From Gemmatimonadota bacterium (GTDB taxonomy: Bacteria > Gemmatimonadota > Gemmatimonadetes > Gemmatimonadales > Gemmatimonadaceae): a stretch of DNA of 64,000 bases. Shown here one piece after another: positions 17,077-24,758 of this stretch (position 1 is its first letter; each line of letters starts with the position of its first letter). A program made the position numbers and the translations under genes. The notes under the pieces were generated by a model. The model was not told the DNA's origin, searched no databases, and worked only from the letters and a program-made list of their open reading frames with translations. The DNA lies in contig JADJAD010000009.1 of assembly GCA_016704465.1 (NCBI GenBank), positions 62,001-126,000 of the forward strand. The letters are read 5' to 3'.

Positions 17077-17817
17077 CTACCCGTTGCGTGCCCGCACCGA
17101 CGCGAGTCCGCCGTCGGCACCGAACACCTCGCCGGTCACCCACCCGGAATCGGCGCTCAACAACCAGGCGATGAGCGGCGCCACGTCGCTGGGTTCGCCA
17201 AGTCGTCCCACGGCATGCATCGCGCGGGACGCCTCCTCACCCTGCGGCGTGGACGTGATGCGCGACGACATCGGTGAGCGCACGAGTCCCGGCGCCACGG
17301 CGTTGAAGCGCAAGGCGCGCGCGGCATAGGTGGCCGCCGCACTGCGGGTCAGCCCGATCACGCCAGCCTTGGCAGCGGCAATCGCCTCGTGATTCGGCAA
17401 CCCGATGCGCGCGGCGGCACTCGACATCAGCACCACGCTGCCGGCACCGCGCATCAGCTTTCCGGCGGCCCGGACCACGTTGAACGCCGTGAGCAGGTTC
17501 TGCGCGATCACGTCGTTGAAGTCGTCCGGCCGCGTCAGGTGCGCCGGCTTGAGCAGGATCGAGCCGGCAAAGTTCGCGATCCCGTCGAGGCGGCCGTGCC
17601 GCTCGACCACCTGCGCCGCGGCTGCCTCCACCGCCTCAGCGTCGGTGGCGTCGACCTGTAGGTATTCGGCGCCGAGTTCGGTCACGAGCGCCTCGGGTGG
17701 CGCGGCACGCCGTCCGGCGAGGACGAGGTGGGTCCCACGGGCGCGCAGCTGGCGAGCCGACGCGGCACCGATGGCCCCGGCGCCGCCGATCAGCAGCACG
17801 GTCGGTGTATCGTTCAT
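17077..17817 (-). CDS. SDR-family protein lacking the catalytic tyrosine
   Basis: Short-chain dehydrogenase/reductase fold protein, 246 aa from the ATG at 17817. The dinucleotide loop is GGAGAIG (residues 11-17), the NAG-like motif is NFAG (82-85), and the active-site Asn (N107) and Ser (S133) are present. Lys150 is in place, but the residue four before it, normally Tyr in YxxxK, is Ile146 in the segment PNHEAIAAAKAG. The family's core proton donor is therefore missing. The Asn-Ser-Lys remainder and intact C-terminus (VAPGLVRSPM) point to a stable, selected protein. It may bind nucleotide without classical dehydrogenase activity or use another residue, and a function cannot be assigned. It follows the UvrC-like gene by 53 bases. 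Confidence 0.82.
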   Translation of the reverse strand: MNDTPTVLLIGGAGAIGAASARQLRARGTHLVLAGRRAAPPEALVTELGAEYLQVDATDAEAVEAAAAQVVERHGRLDGIANFAGSILLKPAHLTRPDDFNDVIAQNLLTAFNVVRAAGKLMRGAGSVVLMSSAAARIGLPNHEAIAAAKAGVIGLTRSAAATYAARALRFNAVAPGLVRSPMSSRITSTPQGEEASRAMHAVGRLGEPSDVAPLIAWLLSADSGWVTGEVFGADGGLASVRARNG

Positions 17818-17870
17818 ACCGAGGGAACGCGCGCGGGCGACGGAAGTTTCCCGGCGTGCACCGGTGCGCC

Positions 17871-19028
17871 TCAGCGGTCGTCCTGCGCCCACAGCGTGCC
17901 GACCGCATCGGCCGACACCGTCGCCTGCAGTTCCGCGGGGCGCACGCTGAACCACGACGACACGAGCAGCAGCTCGTCGACCTCGTGGGCGGGCACCGTC
18001 GATACCGCACGCGGTGTCCGCGCGCCTTCCGTCCCGAAGATCCGCCCGCACTCCAGCCGCAGTCCCTCCCACTCGTCCGGCGTCCGGGGCGACGGCAACT
18101 CCGCGCGCACCACCCCGCGCCGCACCAGGTAGAAGCGGTCCTCTCCCTCATACCCGGGCACGATGTACGCGAAACTGAGCGATTCCACCGCGAAGCGCAG
18201 CCGCGCGAACTGCTCGTGCAGCGCCTCCAGGCGCTGCAGCTTGTCGCGCAGGACGGCAGCGCGCTCGTAGGCCATCTCGTCGCTGGCGAGCTGCATCGCC
18301 TCTCGCAGCCGCTCCATCGGCTCGTCGTCGCGCCCCTCCAGAAAGGCACGCGCTTGACGGACCCGATCGTCGTACACCTCGGCGCGCACCGCAGCGACGC
18401 AGGGCCCCAGACAGGTGCCGATCTCATGGCGAATGCATCCCGGGGTGCGCGGCGGCAGCACCAGCAGGTCCGGCTGGTCGGAGAATCGCATGCGGCTGTC
18501 GAAGGTGCAGTCGCGCAATCCCAGCGCGTCGCCCAACTCGCGCAGCGCGTCGCCCACGCGCTCGGCCCCCACGAACGGTCCGTAGAACACCCCCCCACGT
18601 TCACCGGCACCCGAGCCGCGAACGACCGTCAACCGGGGCGCGACCCCACCGGCGACGCGCACAAAGGCGTAGTGTCGCGCGTCGCGCTTCATGGCCACGT
18701 TGAAGCGCGGCCGCAGGCGCTTGATGAGGCGCAGCTCCTCCAGCAGCGCGGCGAATTCGCTCGGGACGTAACTCCACTCGATGGTCGCCGCCTCGCGCAC
18801 GATGCGCGCTCCCTTGTCCTTGGGGAACTCGGCCCGGAAGTAGCTCAGCAACCGCGTCCGCAAGCGCTTGCTCTTTCCCACGTACACGACCTCGCCCCCG
18901 TCGCCGATCATGCGATAGACGCCCGGTCGGTCGGTCGCCGACGCCCGGACGACGTCGCGAAGATGGGCGAGACGCTCAGCGAGACGGGCGGCGTCTGCCT
19001 TGCGCTTCGGGGCGGTCAGCGCTGGCAT
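17871..19028 (-). CDS. UvrC-like GIY-YIG nuclease lacking the C-terminal nuclease half
   Basis: Protein of about 385 aa that matches only the N-terminal half of excinuclease subunit UvrC. It has a GIY-YIG nuclease domain (PGVYRMIGDGGEVVYVGKSK, then LRTRLLSYF), the Cys segment CIRHEIGTCLGPC, and a UVR (UvrB-binding) helix pair around EMAYERAAVLRDKLQRLEAL. The RNase H-like second nuclease and the helix-hairpin-helix domains are missing; the stop is natural and the next gene begins nearby. This recalls Cho, which makes only the 3' incision, although Cho usually lacks the UVR part. The ATG at 19028 overlaps the mutM end by 13 bases, so the gene is expressed with a base-excision glycosylase, consistent with DNA repair. 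Confidence 0.82.
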   Translation of the reverse strand: MPALTAPKRKADAARLAERLAHLRDVVRASATDRPGVYRMIGDGGEVVYVGKSKRLRTRLLSYFRAEFPKDKGARIVREAATIEWSYVPSEFAALLEELRLIKRLRPRFNVAMKRDARHYAFVRVAGGVAPRLTVVRGSGAGERGGVFYGPFVGAERVGDALRELGDALGLRDCTFDSRMRFSDQPDLLVLPPRTPGCIRHEIGTCLGPCVAAVRAEVYDDRVRQARAFLEGRDDEPMERLREAMQLASDEMAYERAAVLRDKLQRLEALHEQFARLRFAVESLSFAYIVPGYEGEDRFYLVRRGVVRAELPSPRTPDEWEGLRLECGRIFGTEGARTPRAVSTVPAHEVDELLLVSSWFSVRPAELQATVSADAVGTLWAQDDR

Positions 19029-19909
19029 CGGTGGCAGAAGACCGTGGAACGGCCGTCGATGGCGTGCGTCTCGACGAGCGCGGTGCGGCAGCGAGCGCAC
19101 GGTGCCCCACCGCGCCCGTAGGCCAGCAGTTGCGCGGCAAAGGTGCCGGACCGATTGGACGGGTCGCGGTAGTCCCGGAAGGTGGTGCCTCGCGCCTGAA
19201 TCGACGCCGCGAGCACGCTGGTCAGCGCCTCGTGCAGCCGAGCGACCTCAGCGCGCTGCAGACTGCGCGATGCTCGCGAGGGATCGATGCCCGCGCGCCA
19301 GAGCGCTTCGTTCGCGTAGATGTTGCCGATGCCGGCAATAACTCGCTGATCCATCAGCACCTTCTTGATCGCCGTTCGTGATACCCGAAGAAGTCCCGAT
19401 AATCGGTCCACGTCGAAGGCGGGGTCAAGTGGCTCGGTACCGATTCGCGCGTCGTAGGCCGCGAGGCCGGATTCGTCGACCAGCGTTACGGTGCCCAGGC
19501 GCCTCACGTCCCGGTACCAGAAACACCCCCCGTCCTGCAGCGTCCATTCGACTGTAGTGTACGCGTCTGGCTCGGGAGCATTGGCTAATTCCGGAGAGTG
19601 CTCCCGCGTGCTCCCCGGCATAGTCTCAGGAGTATGAGGCGCCGAGTCGGGTGCGTCCGCGACCAGAACGGATCCCGTGAACCTGGGCTGGACGAGCAGG
19701 TGCCACCCACCGGTGAGCGACAGGATCCCGGTCTTGGCTCGCCGCCAGGCGCGCTGAATCGTCCGGCCGCGACAGGTGTGCGCCAGGTGCTCCGCCGAGG
19801 TCCCGCGTAGCACGTCCGCGCGGAAAACGCGAACCGACTCGACCCGACGACCAGCCAGTCGCGCGTGCAGTTCGCGCGCGATGGTCTCGACTTCAGGTAG
19901 TTCCGGCAC
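19016..19909 (-). CDS. mutM: Formamidopyrimidine-DNA glycosylase (Fpg/MutM)
   Basis: Bifunctional glycosylase/AP lyase that removes oxidised purines, 297 aa. It begins MPELPEVETIAREL, where Pro2 is the catalytic amine and Glu3 the acid. The conserved Lys lies in AKTGILSL, the helix-two-turn-helix part in MDQRVIAGIGNIYANEALWRAG is typical, and the C-terminal zinc finger has two CxxC pairs (CARC and CHRC). An insertion of about 25 residues rich in Pro/Glu/Ser (about 92-118) is unusual, and the loop normally read as HLGMTG is QPRFTG. It overlaps purD by 17 bases upstream and the UvrC-like gene downstream. Confidence 0.93.
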   Translation of the reverse strand: MPELPEVETIARELHARLAGRRVESVRVFRADVLRGTSAEHLAHTCRGRTIQRAWRRAKTGILSLTGGWHLLVQPRFTGSVLVADAPDSAPHTPETMPGSTREHSPELANAPEPDAYTTVEWTLQDGGCFWYRDVRRLGTVTLVDESGLAAYDARIGTEPLDPAFDVDRLSGLLRVSRTAIKKVLMDQRVIAGIGNIYANEALWRAGIDPSRASRSLQRAEVARLHEALTSVLAASIQARGTTFRDYRDPSNRSGTFAAQLLAYGRGGAPCARCRTALVETHAIDGRSTVFCHRCQR

Positions 19910-21176
19910 GCCTCGCCAGCTCCCGCCATCCGATATCGCGGCGGAGCACCTTGTCGGGGAAATCGATGCGCTCGGCGGTTGACACGCTGGCGCGCTGCGC
20001 CGCCTCGAAGGTGCCGGCGACCGCTGTCACTGCAAAGACCCGCCCCCCGGACGTGACCAGCGTCCCATCGTCCCGACACGCCGTCCCGGCGTGGAAGATC
20101 ACGACGCCGTCCGTCTCCGCCGGCAGTCGGATCGAACCCCCGGTGAACGGTGTGTCAGGATACCCAGGCGACGCCACCACGGTTGTCACGGCCGCCCCCG
20201 CGCGCGCGCGCGGCGAGGCAACTCGGGCCATCCCCCCCTCCTCAGATGCTCCGACAAGAAGGTCGACTAGGCGACTTTCCAACAACGGGAGCACGACCTG
20301 TGTTTCGGGATCACCGAATCGGCAGTTGAACTCGACCACCCTCGGCCCATCGGTCGTGAGCATGACCCCGACATACAGTAGTCCGCGAAAAGGGATCGCC
20401 CGCCGGCGCATCTCCGCCAGCGTCGGAGCGATGATCGACGAGGCGACTCGTTGTTTCACGTCGTCGGTCGCCAGCGCTACGGGCGAATACGCTCCCATGC
20501 CGCCGGTATTCGGGCCGGTATCACCCTCGCCAAGGCGTTTATGATCCTGCGCTACCGGGAGCATATGGAAATATTCCCCATCGGTCAGGGCGAACAGCGA
20601 CAGTTCCTCGCCCGTCATGCACTCCTCGACCAGCACCTCGGCGCCCGCCGCACCGAAGGCGCCGGCGAACATCCGATCTATCGCAGCGTCTGCCTCGGCG
20701 AGCGTCGTCGCCACGATGACCCCTTTCCCTGCCGCGAGGCCGCAGGCCTTGATGACCACGGGAGCCCCGCGCAGGCGGGCGGCGAGCTTTGCCGAGGCAG
20801 CGTCGGAATGCCACGACGCGCCGGCGGTCGGCACTCGTGCGGCAAACATCACTTCCTTGGCGAATCGCTTTGACGCCTCGAGCTGCGCCGCCGCCCGCGA
20901 TGGGCCGAAGACTCGGAATCCCGCCGCGCGGAGGGCGTCACTCACCCCACCCGCGAGCGGAGCTTCCGGGCCGATGACAACGAGGTCGGGGCGTTCGAGC
21001 GACGCGAGGGCGACGACGGCCGGTGCGTCGGTCGGGTTGACCGGAACGCAGCGGCCGAGTGAGGCAATCCCCGGGTTCCCGGGCGCGGCGACAAGCTCGA
21101 GGCTCGGATCGTCCTGCGTCAGCTTCCACGCGATCGCGTGCTCTCGGCCGCCACTACCCAGGAGGAGAATCTTCAC
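19893..21176 (-). CDS. purD: Phosphoribosylamine-glycine ligase (GAR synthetase)
   Basis: ATP-grasp ligase of de novo purine synthesis that joins glycine to phosphoribosylamine, 427 aa, normal for PurD. It starts MKILLLGSGGREHAIAWKL, has VIGPEAPLAGGVSDALR and FGPSRAAAQLEASKRFAKE, the ATP-grasp segment VIKACGLAAGKGVIVA, and the metal-binding end FNCRFGDPETQ. The gene overlaps the M48 peptidase upstream by four bases and mutM downstream by 17. The combination with DNA-repair genes looks like an operon of convenience and gives no special regulatory meaning; no purine riboswitch is visible. Confidence 0.95.
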   Translation of the reverse strand: MKILLLGSGGREHAIAWKLTQDDPSLELVAAPGNPGIASLGRCVPVNPTDAPAVVALASLERPDLVVIGPEAPLAGGVSDALRAAGFRVFGPSRAAAQLEASKRFAKEVMFAARVPTAGASWHSDAASAKLAARLRGAPVVIKACGLAAGKGVIVATTLAEADAAIDRMFAGAFGAAGAEVLVEECMTGEELSLFALTDGEYFHMLPVAQDHKRLGEGDTGPNTGGMGAYSPVALATDDVKQRVASSIIAPTLAEMRRRAIPFRGLLYVGVMLTTDGPRVVEFNCRFGDPETQVVLPLLESRLVDLLVGASEEGGMARVASPRARAGAAVTTVVASPGYPDTPFTGGSIRLPAETDGVVIFHAGTACRDDGTLVTSGGRVFAVTAVAGTFEAAQRASVSTAERIDFPDKVLRRDIGWRELARRAGTT

Positions 21177-22153
21177 GTCCCTGAGGATCCCTTGAACGCG
21201 CTGCTGAAGGCGTCGCGTGCTCGGTCAAAGACCCCGTTGAGCGAATCCATCGCGCCGCGCGCCTGATCGCCATAATACCCGACCGCATCCTCTATGTCTG
21301 AGGTGAGCGGCGGCGTTGCGGCATCGTCGCGCCGGCGGTAATCGCCCGCGAGGATCTTGTCGTAGGCACCGCTCTGGACCCAACGCTGCAGCTCCGCGGC
21401 CCGCACCGTGCCGAAGGGATGCGTGCGGAAGGCCGTATTGATCACCTGCCACACCTTGTCGGCGAACTCGTTCTGCCCTTCATAGTTTGCGGCTTGCTCC
21501 AGGAATGCATCGACCGAGAGCGAATCGTCCAGCTCCTTCCCTCCTGCCATCTTCATGAAGGTGCTGGCGGTGATCCGCAGGTCCTGCGACACCAGCAGCC
21601 CGGCGCGGTCGGCGGAGAACTCCGCCTTGCGGTACCACTCCATCAGGGCCAGCTGGAAGGGGAGGAGGGCGATGCCGGCCAGGAAGGGGAGGTTGTTGAT
21701 CCCGAGCGTGAGGATGATGATCGCGATCGTCGTGTAGGTCGTGTGTCCGCTCATGATGTGCCCGAGCTCATGCCCGAGGATGTCGCGGCGCTCCTCCTCG
21801 TTGAGCAATTCCATGAGACCGGAATTGAGCACGATGAACGGCTTGTCGAAGCCGACGGCGGCGGCGTTCACCAGCGGAGTCTGCGTGACGTACAGCTCGG
21901 GCACTTCCTGCCAGTCGAGCGTCGCCAGCACGTCCTGATACTGGGCCCAGAGCTTGGGCCGCTGGGTGGGGCCCACCCGCACGGCGTTAGCCAGGAAGAG
22001 CTGGCGCACGCCACGTTCGCCGAAGAAGGACGCCACCTTGCGCACGACCTGGTCGAACCCCGGAATCGCCCGCAGCGAGTTGAGGGCAGCGCGGTCTGCG
22101 GGGTGCTCCCAGGCGGTGGAGGAGATGTTGGATAGCGTGACGCGGTCGGGCAT
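21173..22153 (-). CDS. M48-family zinc metallopeptidase
   Basis: HtpX/Ste24-type protease, 326 aa. The zinc site is HELGH (in ILGHELGHIMSGH), with the third ligand probably the Glu in EFSADRAGLL. There is no N-terminal signal or membrane segment; one or two hydrophobic stretches lie just after the active site (TTIAIIILTLGINN, then FLAGIALLPFQLALM), so the active domain is probably membrane-associated and faces the cytosol. The C-terminal 100 residues are charged and without a known domain. The ATG at 22153 follows the degenerate GGGGGAC element. M48 enzymes often act in envelope protein quality control, and the substrate is unknown here. Confidence 0.88.
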   Translation of the reverse strand: MPDRVTLSNISSTAWEHPADRAALNSLRAIPGFDQVVRKVASFFGERGVRQLFLANAVRVGPTQRPKLWAQYQDVLATLDWQEVPELYVTQTPLVNAAAVGFDKPFIVLNSGLMELLNEEERRDILGHELGHIMSGHTTYTTIAIIILTLGINNLPFLAGIALLPFQLALMEWYRKAEFSADRAGLLVSQDLRITASTFMKMAGGKELDDSLSVDAFLEQAANYEGQNEFADKVWQVINTAFRTHPFGTVRAAELQRWVQSGAYDKILAGDYRRRDDAATPPLTSDIEDAVGYYGDQARGAMDSLNGVFDRARDAFSSAFKGSSGT

Positions 22154-22303
22154 GGAAGGGGCTCCGGGACGGGAGACGGGGGACGGGGGACGGGAGTTGG
22201 GAGGGCGCGCTCCGGGGGGGTACAGGGGTTATGCCGGAGACGGCAGCGTACCCCGATTCCTACGATGCGGCGCGTCGGGAAGTGTCGGGGGCTCCCGTCC
22301 CAC
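22154..22303. repeat. Degenerate GGGGGAC palindromic element in the PLP enzyme/M48 spacer
   Basis: The spacer is filled by a worn copy of the element described at 49523 and 51725. G-rich heptads occupy about 22164-22195 next to the M48 start, and a single complementary arm (CTCCCGTCCC, 22292-22301) lies beside the stop of the PLP enzyme. Between them are a small hairpin TGCCG-gaga-CGGCA (about 22232-22245) and flanking GGGGTAC / GTACCCC arms. The heptads lie immediately 5' of the M48 start codon, as they do at lon and clpP. Confidence 0.75.
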
Positions 22304-23476
22304 TCATGAAACGCCTTCGAACGCCTGGTCGATGTCGTTCATCAGGTCTTGCACGTCCTCGACGCCGACGCTCAGGCGCAACAGTCCGTCGCTGATCCCC
22401 AGTCGGGCGCGCCGCTCGATCGGGACCGAGGCGTGCGTCATGGACGCGGGGTGGCAGATCAGGCTCTCGACGCCGCCGAGCGACTCGGCGAGGGTGAAGA
22501 TCCGGAGGCGGTTGGCGACCCCTGCTGCCGCTGCGAGAGAGCCCATCTCGAACGAGATCATCCCGCCGAAGCCGGACATCTGGCGCGCGGCGAGCGCGTG
22601 GTGCGGGTGCGAGGCGAGGCCGGGGTAGAACACGCGCTCGTCACCCAGGCGCTCGGCCAGCCAGCTGGCGATGCGCCGTCCGCTGGCGTCGTGGGCGGCC
22701 ATCCGCAGGTGCAACGTCTTGGTCCCGCGCAGGACGAGCCATGCGTCGAACGGACCGGGAACGGCGCCGGCGGCGTTCAGGATGAACTGCAGGCGCGCGG
22801 CCAGGTCGTCGTCCTTCACCACGGCGCACCCGCCCACCATGTCGCTGTGGCCGTTGAGGTATTTCGTGGCGGAGTGAAAGACGATGTCGGCCCCGTGCTC
22901 CAGCGGTCGCTGGAAGACGGGCGTTGCGAACGTGTTGTCCACGATGAACATCGCGCCGTGCCGCTTCGCGATCTCTCCGATGGCCGTGAGGTCGGTGATC
23001 CACATCAGCGGGTTGGTCGGCGTCTCGACGATGATCGCCCGGACATCGGGGGTCATGGCGTCGGCCACCCGCTGCGGCTCACGCGTGTCCACGTACGTGA
23101 ACTGGAGTCCCATGTTCACGAGGATCCGGTCGAACAGGCGCGGCGTGCCGCCGTACATGTTGTCCGCGCACAGGATGCGATCGCCGGATTTGAAGAGCTT
23201 CATGATCGAGTCGATCGTGCCCATGCCGCTGGCGAAGGCGAAGCCATGTGTGCCACCTTCAAGGGTGGCGATGTTTCGCTCGAGCGCCTCGCGGGTGGGA
23301 TTCTTTCCTCGGGCATACTCGTAGCCCGTGTTGACGCCGAGCGCCGACTGGGCGTAGGTCGAGGTCTGGAAGATGGGCGTCATGATCGCCCCGGAAGTGG
23401 GATCGGGACGCTGTCCGGCGTGCACGGCACGGGTGCCGCACGCGAACTGCAGGTCTTCGTCGAAGATGCGCGACAT
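22304..23476 (-). CDS. Cys/Met metabolism PLP-dependent enzyme (cystathionine gamma-synthase/lyase type)
   Basis: Trans-sulfuration-family PLP enzyme, 390 aa from the ATG at 23476. Family landmarks are TPIFQTSTYAQ, YEYARGKNPTREALE, the cofactor-stacking Tyr in NMYGGTPRLF, the PLP-binding Asp in VDNTFATPVFQRP and the Schiff-base Lys in HSATKYLNGHSDMVGG. The C-terminus GVESLICHPASMTHASVP is typical of the cystathionine gamma-synthase/beta-lyase/gamma-lyase group. These activities cannot be separated reliably by eye, so no gene symbol is given. It is divergent from the HD-GYP regulator with 105 bases between the starts. No SAM or other riboswitch structure is apparent in its short leader. Confidence 0.9.
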   Translation of the reverse strand: MSRIFDEDLQFACGTRAVHAGQRPDPTSGAIMTPIFQTSTYAQSALGVNTGYEYARGKNPTREALERNIATLEGGTHGFAFASGMGTIDSIMKLFKSGDRILCADNMYGGTPRLFDRILVNMGLQFTYVDTREPQRVADAMTPDVRAIIVETPTNPLMWITDLTAIGEIAKRHGAMFIVDNTFATPVFQRPLEHGADIVFHSATKYLNGHSDMVGGCAVVKDDDLAARLQFILNAAGAVPGPFDAWLVLRGTKTLHLRMAAHDASGRRIASWLAERLGDERVFYPGLASHPHHALAARQMSGFGGMISFEMGSLAAAAGVANRLRIFTLAESLGGVESLICHPASMTHASVPIERRARLGISDGLLRLSVGVEDVQDLMNDIDQAFEGVS

Positions 23477-23581
23477 GCTAATGAGAGCGAGGGCGGGGTC
23501 GATCGGGACGGGCGAGAAGATACATCCGGCGTTCCGTCGAGGCACCGTCGTAATGCCGACGCACACCAGGTGGAGCACGGA

Positions 23582-24694
23582 ATGACCGAGTCGTCGAACG
23601 CGATAGCACCAATTCCTGGTACCGCCGAACCAATGCGCTGCGTCGTCGTCGACGACGAGCCGCACTTGCGGCGAGTGCTCGTGCGCTTGATGAAGGGCGA
23701 CGGCTTTTCCTGCGAGGAAGCCGGTTCGGGAGTCGAGGCGCTGGAGGCGCTTGCCCGGCGACCGGCCGTCCTGGTGCTCACCGACCTGCATATGCCGGAA
23801 CTGGACGGGATCGGGCTCCTGCGGCAGATCCGCATCCGGTATCCCGACACGGCGGTCATGCTGATCACCGCGGTGGCCGATGTGAGCACGGCCGTCAATT
23901 GCCTCGCCGAAGGGGCGATGGACTACCTGACGAAGCCGTTTCACCTGGAAGAGGTGCGGGCCCGGGTGCGTCAGGCCCTCGAGAAGCGTCGCCTCATCCT
24001 GGAGAATCGCGACTATCAGGACCTGCTCGAGGACAAGGTCGCCGTGCAGGCCCGTCGACTCGAAGAGCTCTTCCTCGCCTCGATCCAGTCACTGGCCGAA
24101 GCGCTCGAAGTGAAGGATCCGTACACGCATGGGCACTCGCTGCGCGTGTCGAAGTACTCCACCGTGATCGCGCGCACCCTCGGACTCGACGCCGGCGTGG
24201 TGCGGCAGATCGAGCTGGGTGGCAAGGTGCACGACATTGGCAAGATCGGCGTGCGGGAGAGTGTCCTGAACAAGGCAGGACCGCTCACCGACGACGAATA
24301 CAAGCACATCATGACGCATCCCGTGGTCGGGTGGCGCATCCTGTCTCCGCTGCTCACCGACATGCCGCTGGCGCTGACCGTCGTGCGGTCGCATCACGAG
24401 CGATTCGATGGTCGCGGGATCCCCGATGGCCTCGCCGGACTCGACATCCCCCTCGAAGCGCGTATCGCGGCGGTCGCCGACACGTTCGATGCCATGACCA
24501 GCGTGCGCCCGTATCGTCCTGGCGTGCCGCTGCAGGCGACGATCAACGAACTGCGGCGCTGCTCGGGCGCCCAGTTCGACCCGGACGTCGTCGACGCCTT
24601 CCTGAGCGCGCTCGACTCCGGGGCGATTGACCGCTCGGAAATTGGCGAGGGGAGCACGGCCCCGGGACTGCTCGCCCCGATGGGGGCGCGCTAA
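23582..24694 (+). CDS. Response regulator with HD-GYP domain
   Basis: Two-domain regulator, 370 aa. An N-terminal receiver (about 20-140) has the acidic pair VVVDDEPH, the phospho-Asp in LVLTDLHMPELDG and Lys in YLTKPF. A coiled linker leads to an HD-GYP phosphodiesterase domain with HGHSLRVSKYS, the HD pair in GGKVHDIGKIGV and HHERFDGRGIPDGL. HD-GYP domains usually hydrolyse cyclic di-GMP, and the signature GYP is GIP here, as in a subset of family members. The start is the ATG at 23582, with GGTGGAG a few bases upstream. No sensor kinase is adjacent; the HDFNNLL kinase at 15180 is the only one in the window. Confidence 0.92.
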   Translation: MTESSNAIAPIPGTAEPMRCVVVDDEPHLRRVLVRLMKGDGFSCEEAGSGVEALEALARRPAVLVLTDLHMPELDGIGLLRQIRIRYPDTAVMLITAVADVSTAVNCLAEGAMDYLTKPFHLEEVRARVRQALEKRRLILENRDYQDLLEDKVAVQARRLEELFLASIQSLAEALEVKDPYTHGHSLRVSKYSTVIARTLGLDAGVVRQIELGGKVHDIGKIGVRESVLNKAGPLTDDEYKHIMTHPVVGWRILSPLLTDMPLALTVVRSHHERFDGRGIPDGLAGLDIPLEARIAAVADTFDAMTSVRPYRPGVPLQATINELRRCSGAQFDPDVVDAFLSALDSGAIDRSEIGEGSTAPGLLAPMGAR

Positions 24695-24758
24695 GGCGCG
24701 GGTACCAGAATCCTGCGGATGCAGGAGCAACGGAGGGACACCACGTCCTCCGCGCCCG

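Noticed and set aside
22349..23581. A long extension of the HD-GYP regulator over the PLP-enzyme gene
   Set aside because: This part is antisense to the clearly recognisable PLP enzyme, and the receiver domain begins right after the ATG at 23582.
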